From Streptomyces longisporoflavus (GTDB lineage: Bacteria; Actinomycetota; Actinomycetes; Streptomycetales; Streptomycetaceae): a stretch of DNA of 64,000 bases. Shown piece by piece: positions 43,891-52,254 of this stretch; the first letter of the stretch is position 1, and each line of letters begins with the position of its first letter. The position numbers and the translations under genes were made by a program. A model generated the notes under the pieces. It worked only from the letters and a program-made list of their open reading frames with translations, was not told the origin of the DNA and did not search any database. The stretch lies in assembly GCF_014649775.1 (NCBI RefSeq), contig NZ_BMTR01000026.1, positions 1 to 64,000 on the forward strand. Reading direction: 5' to 3'.

Positions 43891-45216
43891 TCAGGTCGAG
43901 GGCGAGGGCGAGTGGAAGGCGACCTCCGGGTTCTCCTTCGACGGTCCGTCAAACAGTGCTGTGTTCCGGGACCGGAGATGCTGGTCGAAGAAGGCCGTTA
44001 CGTAGTCGGCGGTGATCTCGCCCGAGCGCTTTCCGGACAGCGGGGCCGAGGGGTCGGTCATCCCGAGCTGACCGCCGAGTACCGGCATGTCGGTGAAGGT
44101 GAGGTGCCCGGAGTCGGCGACCGTGAGCCAGCGCTTCCAGCCGTGCAGGCGCTGCCACTCGCGCGGCCAGGACGCGTCTTCGGCGGTCGGGGTGTGGCCG
44201 CTGCGGGTGCCGAGCATGAGGACCGGGCGGTCGGTGGCGGTAGCCGGGACCGGGGCGAAGAAGGTGCCGTCCAAGTTGGCAGCGGCGCGGATGCGGTGGT
44301 CGGCGCCCATGGCCGTGGCGGCCGCGTTGCCGCCGAGGGAGTGACCGGCGGCGCCGATCTTCCGGGGGTCGATCAGGTCCCGGTAGTCGGGATGCCGTCC
44401 GTCGTCGGTACGGGGCCGGCCGCCCATCAACTCATCGACGACGAAGGAGATGTCGGCGGCCCGGTTACGGGCGGCTTTGGCCATCATCCTCTTCTCCCCC
44501 GCGTCACCGTGCGGCGCGTCCTCGACCTTCGCGCAGGCGACACATGTACGCATGTGCAAGGCCCCGCCCTCGCCCCGGGCCTTCCCCTTGCCGGGAAACT
44601 CCGTACCGAAGGACTCGTAGGCATGATCGATGACGGCTACGACGTAACCGCGCGAGGCCAGTTCCTCCGCGAGGCCGGTGAGCGTGGCACGGTGCAGGGT
44701 GAAGCCCGGCGAGAGGACCACGAGCGGATGCCTGCCCTTGGCCGGGCGGGCGGCGGGCCTGGCGTTCGTGTCTACGCCGGCCACCTGCTCACCGGCGATG
44801 ACCTGGTCCAACTTCTGCCCCTTCAGAAGCAGTTCGGCTTCCTCGACCCCGATATACGGAGCACTGTCGCCGACGAAGCCGCCGTCGCCGCCGCCGCGCC
44901 GGGCCGGATAGAAGACGGACACCATCAGCTCGCGGGCACCGGACGAGGGCACCCACATGTCGCGGCGGCTCGCGTCCACGAGGTGGAGGGTGTCGCGTCC
45001 GATGCTGTGGGACCCGGACGGGCGGGGCAGGGAAAGCCCGTCTTCCCGCGTGGCCGGGGCGGACGCGGATACGGGTGCATGTGCAGCCCCGGCCGCAACT
45101 GCCGGAGTGTCCGCAACTGCCGGAGTAAGGAAGGCGAGGGAGGCGAGGGAAGCGACGGAGGCGACGGAGGCCACGGCTGCTGCGGCTCCGCGCCGCCGGA
45201 TGCGGTTTCTGATCAT
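43891..45216 (-). CDS. Secreted alpha/beta hydrolase, PAF-acetylhydrolase-like
   Basis: The 441-residue protein has an N-terminal signal (MIRNRIRRRG then a long Ala/Val/Ser-rich hydrophobic stretch ending near AVADTPAVAAG). The mature part is an alpha/beta hydrolase of the PAF-AH isoform II type: PLVVLSPGFTLHRAT oxyanion region, the nucleophile motif GHSLGG, an acid in LDGTFF and a late His in DSGHLTF. It should hydrolyse lipid or ester substrates outside the cell. ATG 45216 was chosen at the signal peptide; the ribosome site is weak. It is not obviously part of the polyketide pathway. Confidence 0.82.
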   Translation of the reverse strand: MIRNRIRRRGAAAAVASVASVASLASLAFLTPAVADTPAVAAGAAHAPVSASAPATREDGLSLPRPSGSHSIGRDTLHLVDASRRDMWVPSSGARELMVSVFYPARRGGGDGGFVGDSAPYIGVEEAELLLKGQKLDQVIAGEQVAGVDTNARPAARPAKGRHPLVVLSPGFTLHRATLTGLAEELASRGYVVAVIDHAYESFGTEFPGKGKARGEGGALHMRTCVACAKVEDAPHGDAGEKRMMAKAARNRAADISFVVDELMGGRPRTDDGRHPDYRDLIDPRKIGAAGHSLGGNAAATAMGADHRIRAAANLDGTFFAPVPATATDRPVLMLGTRSGHTPTAEDASWPREWQRLHGWKRWLTVADSGHLTFTDMPVLGGQLGMTDPSAPLSGKRSGEITADYVTAFFDQHLRSRNTALFDGPSKENPEVAFHSPSPST

Positions 45217-45326
45217 GCCCCGGAGCGTACGAACCTCGGGGTGGTGCCCGGCACCGGCGAAAGTGGGGAGGTCCACTTAACTTTCGTCAGGTGCGGCACA
45301 CTTCGGCCACCGACCGGGACACAACA

Positions 45327-45362
45327 GAGCCGCCCGCCGGGTTTCCCCGTGGCGGACGGCTC
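45327..45362 (-). terminator. Hairpin downstream of the tRNA-like remnant
   Basis: Twelve-base arms (45327-45338 and 45351-45362) pair with one mismatch around a 12-base loop. In the minus direction it would end a transcript coming from the small gene and tRNA-like sequence. Confidence 0.55.
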
Positions 45363-45436
45363 ATGTCCGGGTGTCCAGAGATCAAAATCGGCGGCGGCAA
45401 CGTAAGCGTCATGGGCCGCTGGACGACACCGACCGG

Positions 45437-45500
45437 GGCCGGCGACGGGATTCGAACCCGCGTTGCTCTCTTTGCAGGAGAAGTAGCCGCAACCTGCGCA
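45437..45500 (-). pseudogene. tRNA-Cys(GCA)-like 3' portion
   Basis: On the minus strand the anticodon arm (TTCTC / loop CTGCAAA / GAGAG) has anticodon GCA with the correct U33 and A37. The T arm has GGTTCGAAT in a 5-bp stem, followed by a 7-base acceptor strand and a C discriminator (45437). The matching 5' acceptor strand and a normal D arm are missing upstream, so this is probably a remnant or an attachment-site copy and not a working tRNA. No integrase gene is nearby in the window. Confidence 0.5.
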
Positions 45501-45577
45501 CCTGAACGAGGTACACGGTAGCTGTGACGGGTGGGCGGGGCACGCGAATTAGCATGCCCACCCGACTGCTGCCGCCC

Positions 45578-45787
45578 TCAGTTGCCGGTGCTGCTACCGC
45601 TGCCACCAGTCGCCCCCGCTGCTGCCTGCTGCACTTCCACCACCCTCCCCGGTACCAGTACGGCAAGGGTCCTGCGCGCTTCCCGCCGCAGCGACCGGCG
45701 CCGGGCGAAGGTCGCGGTGAGAGCGAGGATCGAGACCGTGCCTCCGTAGAGCATCGCGGTCATCGTGGAGAGGAGCCCGATCGTCAT
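45578..45787 (-). CDS. Small membrane protein, hypothetical
   Basis: A 69-residue reading frame with a start at ATG 45787 after an AAAGG. It has one hydrophobic segment (MLYGGTVSILALTATFA) followed by a strongly basic stretch RRRSLRREARRTL, the usual topology of a small inner-membrane protein with positive inside end. The Gly/Ser-rich C-terminus has no motif. Short proteins of this pattern occur in Streptomyces, but I do not recognise a function. It may be part of the same remnant as the tRNA-like sequence. Confidence 0.45.
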   Translation of the reverse strand: MTIGLLSTMTAMLYGGTVSILALTATFARRRSLRREARRTLAVLVPGRVVEVQQAAAGATGGSGSSTGN

Positions 45788-46057
45788 CGGGCACGCACCT
45801 TTCTTCCCCCATCCGGCCCGCCCGGCTCATGGCACGGGGCGGGCGTTGATGCGTTTCCCCACCACCGTACCCACGCCGACACCCACGTCAACTCCCCATA
45901 CGCGCTCACCACTCGACATGCACGGTAAGCCGGGGGCGCGGGGGTGCGGCCCGCGTCCGCGGGGTGATCGTTCGGCGAGGGCCATTGTCAGTGGCTCCGC
46001 ATAGAGTGAAATCACTCGGGAAGCTCGGGGAGAAGCCCTCGGAGAAGGAGCAGAAAC

Positions 46058-47116
46058 ATGTCCGCCAACAGGATTCAGCACAAGGTGAATCACGTCGCTC
46101 TGGTAGTGGACTGTTCGGGTTCCATGCGGCCGCATGAGAATCAACTCATTCGGGTGGTGGATGAGTTCGTGGCGGGGTTGAAGGCCGAGTCCGACAGCCT
46201 CGGCCATGAGACCCGGATCAGCCTCTACTCCTTCGATCACAGGGTGGAGAATCTCGTCTGGGACATGGACGTGAAGCACCTTCCGTCCATGCGGGGTCTT
46301 TATCAGGTGAACAACGGAGCCACGGCGCTCATCGAGGCCTCGCTGAAGTCCCTGGACGACCTGGGTCATATCTGGGAGGAATACGGAGAGCACAGCTTCC
46401 TCCAGATCGTCGTGACGGACGGCGAGGAGAACGCCTCCGGCGGCGACCGGCGGCACGACGGCGACATGACCATTCTCGGGCCGTGGCTCGACAGGATCTC
46501 GGCGAAGATGGGCGGGCTTCCCGGTCACTGGACGTCGGCCATCCTCGTGCCGAACTCGCTGGCCAAGCGGACCGCCCAGAATTACGGCTTCCCGGCCGGC
46601 AACATCGCCATCTGGGACGCGGATTCGAAGGAGGGCGTCGAGGAGGCGATAGGCACCGTCCGCGCCGCCGCCACCAGTTTCCTGCGGGCCCGCGAACAGG
46701 GCGTGCGCGGCACGAAGAACCTGTTCGCGGTCGGCCAGGACATATCCATCGACGAGGTGCGGGCGAATCTGGAACCGATTCCGGCCGACAGGTACCGGCT
46801 CCTGAAGGTCGACAAGGAGATCGAGATCCGCCCCTTCGTCGACTCGCATCCGGGCGTCACGTACGAACGGGGGGCGTGCTACTACCAGTTGGGTGCGCGG
46901 GCCCAGGTCCAGCCGAACAAGGAAGTCATCGTGGTCGAGAAGGAAACCGACCGCGCCTATACGGGAGACGCGGCGCGCAGCCTCCTGTTCGGTACGGGAA
47001 TTCAAGGAACCGTCTCCGTGAAGGCGGGGAACAATCCCAATCTGGAGGTCTACGTACAGAGTCGTTCGGTGAACAGGAAACTCAAGCCGAAGACGCGTCT
47101 GCTCATCATGCTCTGA
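46058..47116 (+). CDS. VWA-domain protein
   Basis: The 352-residue protein has a von Willebrand A domain: the MIDAS motif DCSGSM (residues 18-23), a Thr in NNGATALIEA and an Asp in VVTDGEENASGG complete the metal site. A C-terminal region of about 130 residues (from about ERGACYYQLGARAQVQPN) has no motif I know and ends in RKLKPKTRLLIML. No signal peptide or membrane segment is present, so it is cytoplasmic. Its codon use is less GC-biased than its neighbours, a hint of transfer. GAGAAGGAGCAG precedes the ATG. VWA proteins often work as assembly or binding partners; partner unknown. Confidence 0.83.
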   Translation: MSANRIQHKVNHVALVVDCSGSMRPHENQLIRVVDEFVAGLKAESDSLGHETRISLYSFDHRVENLVWDMDVKHLPSMRGLYQVNNGATALIEASLKSLDDLGHIWEEYGEHSFLQIVVTDGEENASGGDRRHDGDMTILGPWLDRISAKMGGLPGHWTSAILVPNSLAKRTAQNYGFPAGNIAIWDADSKEGVEEAIGTVRAAATSFLRAREQGVRGTKNLFAVGQDISIDEVRANLEPIPADRYRLLKVDKEIEIRPFVDSHPGVTYERGACYYQLGARAQVQPNKEVIVVEKETDRAYTGDAARSLLFGTGIQGTVSVKAGNNPNLEVYVQSRSVNRKLKPKTRLLIML

Positions 47117-47350
47117 GGAATTCCGCTCGCCTTTCGCGGGCCGGGGTGGTGCGGGTCGGGATGGCGCGGGTCGAAGTGGCGCAGGGCCTGCGAGGCGCGC
47201 GGGGCTGTGCTCAGCGGTAGGGCGCGAGCATTCAGTAGCCTGTGCGAAGGAACTGTCGGAGCGGCGCCGAACTGCCCTTATTTCCCGGGCGGTCGGCGCC
47301 GTCGCCGGTGCAGAGAGACCGTCAACGTCCACCGACCTCAGGAAGTCGAC

Positions 47351-48610
47351 ATGCATCCTCAGTCCTCCGCTGATCCGTCTATTCCGTCAGCTCCGGCTGG
47401 TCCCTCTGCTCCGTCCCGAATGCGCGTCGATCTGCTGACCAAGGAATTCCCTCCGGAGATTTACGGGGGCGCCGGTGTCCATGTCGCGGAACTCGCCCGC
47501 GAGATGCGCGCCCTGGTCGATCTCCGGGTGCGCTGCTTCGGCGCGCCGCGCGAGGCGCCCGGCGTGACGGCCTATGCGGAGCCGGAGCTGCCGGGTGACG
47601 GGAACCCCGCGCTGCGCACCCTGGGGACCAACGTCGAGATGGCCGCGGCGTGCGCGGGGGCGGACGTGGTGCACAGCCACACCTGGTACGCCAACGCCGC
47701 CGGCCGGCTCGCGCAGGTCCTGTACGGCACGCCCCATGTCGCCACCACGCACAGCCTGGAGCCACTGCGCCCCTGGAAGGCCGAGCAGTTGGGCGGCGGC
47801 TACGCGCTGTCCTCCCTGGTGGAGCGCTCCGCCCTGGAGAGCGCCGACGCGTTGATCGCGGTGTCGCACGGCATGCGCCAGGACATCCTGCGCGTCTACC
47901 CGGAGGTGGACCCGGAGCGCGTACACGTGGTGCACAACGGCATCGACACCAGCGTCTACCGTCCCGACCACGGCACGGCGGCCCTTGAGCGGCACGGCGT
48001 GGACCCCGACCGCCCCATCGTCCTGTTCGTGGGCCGGGTCACCCGGCAGAAGGGGCTCGCGCATCTGCTGCGGGCGGCTTTCGAGCTGGACCCGCGCGCC
48101 CAGCTCGTGCTGTGTTGCGGGCAGCCCGACACGGCGGAGATCGGGGCCGAGACGGCACAGCTGGTCGAGGAGTTGCGCCGGGTGCGCGACGGGGTCGTCC
48201 GTATCGACGGCATGCTCGACCGGACCTCCTTGCTCCAGTTGCTCACCCATGCGTCCGTGTTCGTCTGCCCCTCCCTCTACGAACCGATGGGCATCGTGAA
48301 TCTGGAGGCCATGGCCTGCGGCACGGCGGTCGTGGCGACCGGGACGGGCGGCATCCCGGAGGTCGTATCGGACGGCGAGACCGGGCTCTTGGTCCCCGTC
48401 GAACAGGAGCAGGACGGCAGCGGTACGCCGCTCGCGCCCCAGCGGTTCGCCTCCGACCTGGCGGCCGCCGTGAACCGGCTCCTGGCCGACCCGGACCACG
48501 CCGACCGGCTGGGGGCGGCCGGGCTCGCGCGGGCGCAGAAGGAGTTCGGCTGGGATGTGGCGGCGCAGCGTGCGCACGCCGTGTACCGGTCCGTGCTGGG
48601 CCGCCGCTGA
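47351..48610 (+). CDS. glgA: GT4 glycogen synthase / maltose-1-phosphate synthase (GlgA/GlgM type)
   Basis: The 419-residue GT-B enzyme has LLTKEFPPEIYGGAGVHV (glycine-rich nucleotide-sugar loop), HSHTWYANAAG, THSLEPLRPWK, VHVVHNGIDTSVYRPD and the EX7E motif YEPMGIVNLEAMACGTAVV. This is the short actinobacterial GlgA type, whose characterised members (GlgM) make maltose-1-phosphate or extend glycogen from ADP-glucose. ATG 47351 has AGGAAG 6 bases upstream; MRVDLL at 47420 is an alternative. A glycogen branching enzyme gene lies at the right end of the window, so glycogen genes bracket the 50-60 kb operon. Confidence 0.88.
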   Translation: MHPQSSADPSIPSAPAGPSAPSRMRVDLLTKEFPPEIYGGAGVHVAELAREMRALVDLRVRCFGAPREAPGVTAYAEPELPGDGNPALRTLGTNVEMAAACAGADVVHSHTWYANAAGRLAQVLYGTPHVATTHSLEPLRPWKAEQLGGGYALSSLVERSALESADALIAVSHGMRQDILRVYPEVDPERVHVVHNGIDTSVYRPDHGTAALERHGVDPDRPIVLFVGRVTRQKGLAHLLRAAFELDPRAQLVLCCGQPDTAEIGAETAQLVEELRRVRDGVVRIDGMLDRTSLLQLLTHASVFVCPSLYEPMGIVNLEAMACGTAVVATGTGGIPEVVSDGETGLLVPVEQEQDGSGTPLAPQRFASDLAAAVNRLLADPDHADRLGAAGLARAQKEFGWDVAAQRAHAVYRSVLGRR

Positions 48611-48720
48611 TCCCGCGCTGTTCCGGCGCTGATAGACCCTGGTCCGGCACTGATTCGGCGCTGCTCCGGCGCCGATGCGACACCGACCCGGCGCCGGTCC
48701 GCCGCCGATCCGCCGCGAAC
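48611..48720. repeat. Degenerate CCGGCGCTGAT-like repeats
   Basis: Variants of TCCGGCGCTGATNC recur about every 15-17 bases over 100 bp after the GlgA stop (for example near 48619, 48639, 48654 and 48668). They are imperfect and non-coding. Confidence 0.6.
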
Positions 48721-48789
48721 GCCGCAACCTCTGGTTGTCTGTTTGATCTCTTTGACCGGACCACCGTGGCCGCCGCTACGTTCCCAGAC

Positions 48790-49986
48790 ATGTCTCACAC
48801 GACTTCCGCGCAGGATGCAGAAGGCGTCGTCGTCCCGGAGAATGTCGGGTCCGCAGAGGACGAGGCCGCTCCGGAGAGCGCGACCCGGGTCACGACCCTG
48901 GAGTTGTTCTTCGATCTCGCGTTCGTCTTCAACTTCACCCAGCTGGCCAGGGTGCTCAGCCGGGACATGACGCTGCGCGGTGTCGTCCAAGTACTGCTGA
49001 TCTTCTGGCTGTTGTGGTGGATGTACGGCGGGTACGCCTGGCTGACCAATCATCTGCCGCCGCACCGCAGGCACCACCGGGTCCTGCTGCTGCTCGGCAT
49101 GGCCTCCTTCCTGGTCATCGGACTCGCCACGCCCAACGCCTTCAGCGGTGACGGCGTCGCGTTCGGCATCGGCTATCTCCTGATCGTCTCCGTGCACGCC
49201 GCGCTCTTCGCGTTCGGCGGTCCGGGAGCGGCCCGCAACATGCTGCGTATCGCCCCGTTCCACACGGTGGGAGCGCTGCTCATCATCGGGGCCGGCTTCC
49301 TCGACGGCTGGGTCGTGTACGCGCTGTGGGCCACGGCCGTCACGCTGGAGATCATCGCGCCGATGGTCACCGGAGTGTCGGGGTTCGAGCTGAAGCCGGG
49401 TCACTTCGTGGAGCGGCACGGCCTGTTGATGATCATTGCGCTGGGCGACTCGTTCCTCGCGCTCGGCATCGGCACCAACGGCGGCCAGGCCGGCTTCGGC
49501 GTCGTGACCACGGCCATGCTCATCTTCGTCATCCCCGCCTGCCTGTGGTGGGTGTACTTCGACGAGGCGGAGAAGGCCCGGCGCGCCGAGCTGGCCCTGG
49601 AGCGGGAGGGCCCGGCCCAGCGCTCACGCCTCGCGCTCACCGCGTTCTTCTACGCCCATGTGCCGATGCTGCTCGGGCTGATCCTGATCGCCGCGGCCGT
49701 CAAGAAGACCATCGTGCACCCCTACGACGCGCTGGCCCTCGCCCCGTCCGTGGCCCTCGCCTGTGGCGTCGCGCTCTACCTCGCCGGAATCGCCTGGTTC
49801 CACGGGATTCTCAAGATCGGCCCGCAGCGTTTCCATTTCACGGCCGCGTTGCTCGCCGTCGCGGCAATTCCCGTGGGTCATTACGGAACGGCCGTGGCCG
49901 AAGTCGTACTGCTCGGTGTCCTGATCGGCACCGCCCTGCTCAGCGATCACCGCTGGACCAAGCAAATGGCGCACCTTTATCAGTGA
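48790..49986 (+). CDS. LtrA-family low-temperature-requirement membrane protein
   Basis: The 398-residue polytopic protein has the LtrA signature near the N-terminus (TTLELFFDLAFVFNFTQLA), a GYAWLTNHLPPHRR loop, and the central FVERHGLLMIIALGDSFLA, followed by further hydrophobic segments. Family members are integral membrane proteins of unknown biochemical role. ATG 48790 starts the conserved protein; the frame is open far upstream but that part is antisense-like low-complexity. It precedes the large plus-strand operon by 80 bp. Confidence 0.88.
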   Translation: MSHTTSAQDAEGVVVPENVGSAEDEAAPESATRVTTLELFFDLAFVFNFTQLARVLSRDMTLRGVVQVLLIFWLLWWMYGGYAWLTNHLPPHRRHHRVLLLLGMASFLVIGLATPNAFSGDGVAFGIGYLLIVSVHAALFAFGGPGAARNMLRIAPFHTVGALLIIGAGFLDGWVVYALWATAVTLEIIAPMVTGVSGFELKPGHFVERHGLLMIIALGDSFLALGIGTNGGQAGFGVVTTAMLIFVIPACLWWVYFDEAEKARRAELALEREGPAQRSRLALTAFFYAHVPMLLGLILIAAAVKKTIVHPYDALALAPSVALACGVALYLAGIAWFHGILKIGPQRFHFTAALLAVAAIPVGHYGTAVAEVVLLGVLIGTALLSDHRWTKQMAHLYQ

Positions 49987-50027
49987 GGCGCGCCCATATC
50001 AGTCTGAGTGAGGCGCGCACATATCAG
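49982..50027. repeat. 21-bp direct repeat around the LtrA stop
   Basis: AGTGAGGCGCGCCCATATCAG (49982) recurs with one change at 50007, 25 bases on. The first copy contains the TGA of the LtrA gene. Confidence 0.85.
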
Positions 50028-50066
50028 CCGAACGCGCTTCCATCAAATAAAAGAGAAGGAGATTCC

Positions 50067-50537
50067 ATGAGTTCCGCGGTGGACCGCCTGGACATCATCG
50101 AGACCTGCACCCGCATGGGCTGGTACATCGACCAGCGTGAGTGGGAGTCGCTCGGCGATGTGTTCAGCGACGAGATCAAGCTCGACTACACCAGCCTCAA
50201 CGGCGGCGAGCCGGGCACCGTCACCGGCAAGGAACTGGTCGCCGCGTGGTCCGGGCTGCTCGGCAACTTCGCCGCCACCCAGCACCTGCTCAGCAATTTC
50301 CTGGTCGACGTGCAGGGCGACACGGCCGTCACGACCGCCATGTTCCAGGCCACGCACCGCATGCCCAACGACCACGGCGGGCCGCTGTGGACCCTGGGCG
50401 GCACCTACCGCATCGACCTGGAGCGCACGGCGGGCGGCTGGCGGATCAACGGCATCGTCATGACGACCACGTGGGCCGACGGAAACCAGCACCTCTTCGC
50501 CCGCGCCGCCGCACAGGCGGAGTCCGCGAACTCCTGA
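50067..50537 (+). CDS. NTF2/SnoaL-like protein (SnoaL_4 type)
   Basis: The 156-residue protein has RLDIIETCTRMGWYIDQREWESLGDVF, DEIKLDYTSLNGG, ATQHLLSNFLVDVQGD, and GGTYRIDLERTAGGWRINGI, the layout of SnoaL_4 proteins related to ring-hydroxylating dioxygenase beta subunits and scytalone-dehydratase-like enzymes. QHLLSN is typical, its His a candidate catalytic residue. It may dehydrate or cyclise an aromatic intermediate. GAGAAGGAG lies 5 bases before ATG 50067. It is the first gene of the 10-kb plus-strand series. Confidence 0.85.
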   Translation: MSSAVDRLDIIETCTRMGWYIDQREWESLGDVFSDEIKLDYTSLNGGEPGTVTGKELVAAWSGLLGNFAATQHLLSNFLVDVQGDTAVTTAMFQATHRMPNDHGGPLWTLGGTYRIDLERTAGGWRINGIVMTTTWADGNQHLFARAAAQAESANS

Positions 50538-50560
50538 GCCCCGCCGCCACGCGGATACGC

Positions 50561-50632
50561 CAGTACACCGGTACGCCGATACGCCGATACGCCGGTACGC
50601 CGGTACGCCGGTACGCCGGTACGCCGGTACGG
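50561..50632. repeat. Octanucleotide tandem repeat, nine units
   Basis: Nine 8-bp units run from 50561 to 50632: variants CAGTACAC, CGATACGC (twice) and CGGTACGG, and five exact CGGTACGC. The tract is in the 190-bp gap between two NTF2-like genes, so it does not affect a reading frame. Eight-base units are prone to slippage. Confidence 0.92.
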
Positions 50633-50727
50633 CCGCGATATCAGAAAGTCGACCACCTTTTCCTTGCTGGCTCCTGATTGCCTCGTTCAGGATTTCCATG
50701 GGATTCCTTCCATTTCTAGGAGCAGTT

Positions 50728-51174
50728 ATGAGCAACACCACGGAAGAGACCAGGAAAGTCGTCCAGCGGTGGTTCGACGCACTGACGTCGGGTGATTTCG
50801 AGACCGCGCTCGACACGCTCGCCGAGGACGTCGAGTGGATCAACTACACGCCGGTCCCCGGCTACAACGACGACATGAAGTGGATTGGCAGCTACCGCGG
50901 GCGTGACGCCGTCCTCGAAACCCTGCAGATCTTCACCGGCGCCGTGGACGTGCGCTTCGAGAAGCTGGTGAACCTCGTCGTCGACGGCGACCAGGCCGCC
51001 GGGGTCATCCACGAGCTGTCGACCGTGCGGGGCACCGGCGTCGAGTTCGAGATCGAGTTCATCCAGTGGCTGACGGTCCGCGAGGGGAAGATCGCCCGCT
51101 GGAAGTCCTACACCGACCCTTCGCAGATCATCCGGGCCCTGCGGGGCGACACGTCGGGGCAGGAGGCCGCCTGA
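50728..51174 (+). CDS. NTF2/SnoaL-like protein
   Basis: The 148-residue protein shows VVQRWFDALTSGDFETALDTLAEDVEWINYTP, a Trp/Tyr-rich pocket (WIGSYRGRDAV), and the C-terminal strand TVREGKIARWKSYTDPS, a classic SnoaL-like pattern. These proteins catalyse ring closure or act as hydratases. ATG 50728 has TAGGAG 6 bases upstream. Its stop overlaps the next start (ATGA at 51174), so the ankyrin protein that follows is translationally coupled. Confidence 0.86.
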   Translation: MSNTTEETRKVVQRWFDALTSGDFETALDTLAEDVEWINYTPVPGYNDDMKWIGSYRGRDAVLETLQIFTGAVDVRFEKLVNLVVDGDQAAGVIHELSTVRGTGVEFEIEFIQWLTVREGKIARWKSYTDPSQIIRALRGDTSGQEAA

Positions 51175-52208
51175 TGAGTGCCGAACTGATCGCCGCCGTA
51201 CGCGGCCGGGACACCGCGCGTGTCACCGCCCTGCTCGCGGACGGCGCCGACGCCGGTCACCGCGAGGCCGGCACCGGCCTCACCGTCCTGATGATCGCCG
51301 CGGGTCAGGCGGACGCCCCCACCGTCCGCGCCCTGATCGAGGGCGGCGCCGACGTCCTGACCGCCGACAGCCGGGCCGGCGCGACCGCGCTGCACAAGGC
51401 CTGCCAAGGCGGCAGCCTCGACGTCGTGAAGGCGCTCGTCGAGGCCGGTGCCTTCGTGGACGCGGTCGCGCCCACCACCGGGCACACCGCCCTGATGGAC
51501 GCCCTCTGGTACAAGTACCCGGACATCGCCGAGTACTTGCTCGCGCGGGGCACCGCGCTCCAGGTCTACACGCACTACGGCTTCTCGCTGGAGCAGCACT
51601 TCGCGTACGAGCTGAACGTCAACACGTTCGGCAAGGACAAGCTGCTCAAGGCCGAGGAACACCTCAACGCACGCCGCGCCGACGACGAGCGGGCGGTGGC
51701 CCGCCAGGAGCTGATGGCCGCGACCGCGGAGGGCGACACCGAGCGGGTGCGCAAGCTGCTCGACGCCGGCGCGGAGGTCGACGAGCGCTCCCCCAACCTG
51801 AGCGGCTTCAACGACAGCCACACCGCGCTGCTCGTGGCCTGCCGCGACGGCCACGACGAGATCGTGCGGCTGCTGCTCGCCGCGGGCGCCGACGTGAACG
51901 CCGTCGAGCCCACCTTCGGCGCCGTGCCTCTGCACAAGGCCGTCTACAACGGCCACGCGGGCATCACCGCCGACCTGGTCCGCCAGAGCGGCATCGACCT
52001 CGACTTCCAGGGCGCGACGAACGGGTACAGCCCGCTGCACGACGCCCTGTGGCACGGCTACGAGGAGTGCGCGCGCACGCTCGTCGAGGCCGGCGCCCGG
52101 CTCGACCTGGTCGGCCACGACGGCAAGACGCCGCTCGACCTCGCCGTCGAGGTGTTCGGCGCCGACCACGCACTCACCGGCCTGATCCGTACGCGCGCCG
52201 CCGGCTGA
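51174..52208 (+). CDS. Ankyrin-repeat protein
   Basis: The 344-residue protein has at least seven ankyrin repeats spread over its length, e.g. GTGLTVLMIAAGQADAPTVR, RAGATALHKACQGGSLDVV, SHTALLVACRDGHDEIVRLL, VPLHKAVYNGHAGI and YSPLHDALWHGYEECARTLV. A linker (about 135-180) divides them into two blocks. No enzyme domain or signal is present, so it is probably a cytoplasmic protein-binding scaffold. Its start overlaps the stop of the NTF2-like gene by one base, so the two are made together, which suggests physical partnership. An ankyrin protein in such an operon is unusual. Confidence 0.87.
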   Translation: MSAELIAAVRGRDTARVTALLADGADAGHREAGTGLTVLMIAAGQADAPTVRALIEGGADVLTADSRAGATALHKACQGGSLDVVKALVEAGAFVDAVAPTTGHTALMDALWYKYPDIAEYLLARGTALQVYTHYGFSLEQHFAYELNVNTFGKDKLLKAEEHLNARRADDERAVARQELMAATAEGDTERVRKLLDAGAEVDERSPNLSGFNDSHTALLVACRDGHDEIVRLLLAAGADVNAVEPTFGAVPLHKAVYNGHAGITADLVRQSGIDLDFQGATNGYSPLHDALWHGYEECARTLVEAGARLDLVGHDGKTPLDLAVEVFGADHALTGLIRTRAAG

Positions 52209-52254
52209 TCCGTATCCACGCCCCGACGACTCTGCACAGGCAGGGAGTTGCAGC

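Larger units (their letters stand above)
45217..46057. other. 841-bp region with tRNA-like remnant and one small gene
   Basis: Between the hydrolase (minus) and the VWA gene (plus) there are only a tRNA-Cys-like 3' portion (45437-45500), a hairpin (45327-45362) and a possible small membrane-protein gene (45578-45787). The remaining sequence, including the promoter of the VWA gene, shows nothing I can name. Confidence 0.5.

Noticed and set aside
47195..47225. A tRNA 5'-half-like stretch (acceptor-like GGGGCTGT, then GCTCAGCGGTAGGGC)
   Set aside because: It resembles an acceptor and D arm, but no anticodon or T arm follows in register.
48112..48789. LtrA protein extended N-terminally by 226 residues
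   Set aside because: The extension lies in the alternate frame of the GlgA gene and in repeats; the conserved protein starts at 48790.
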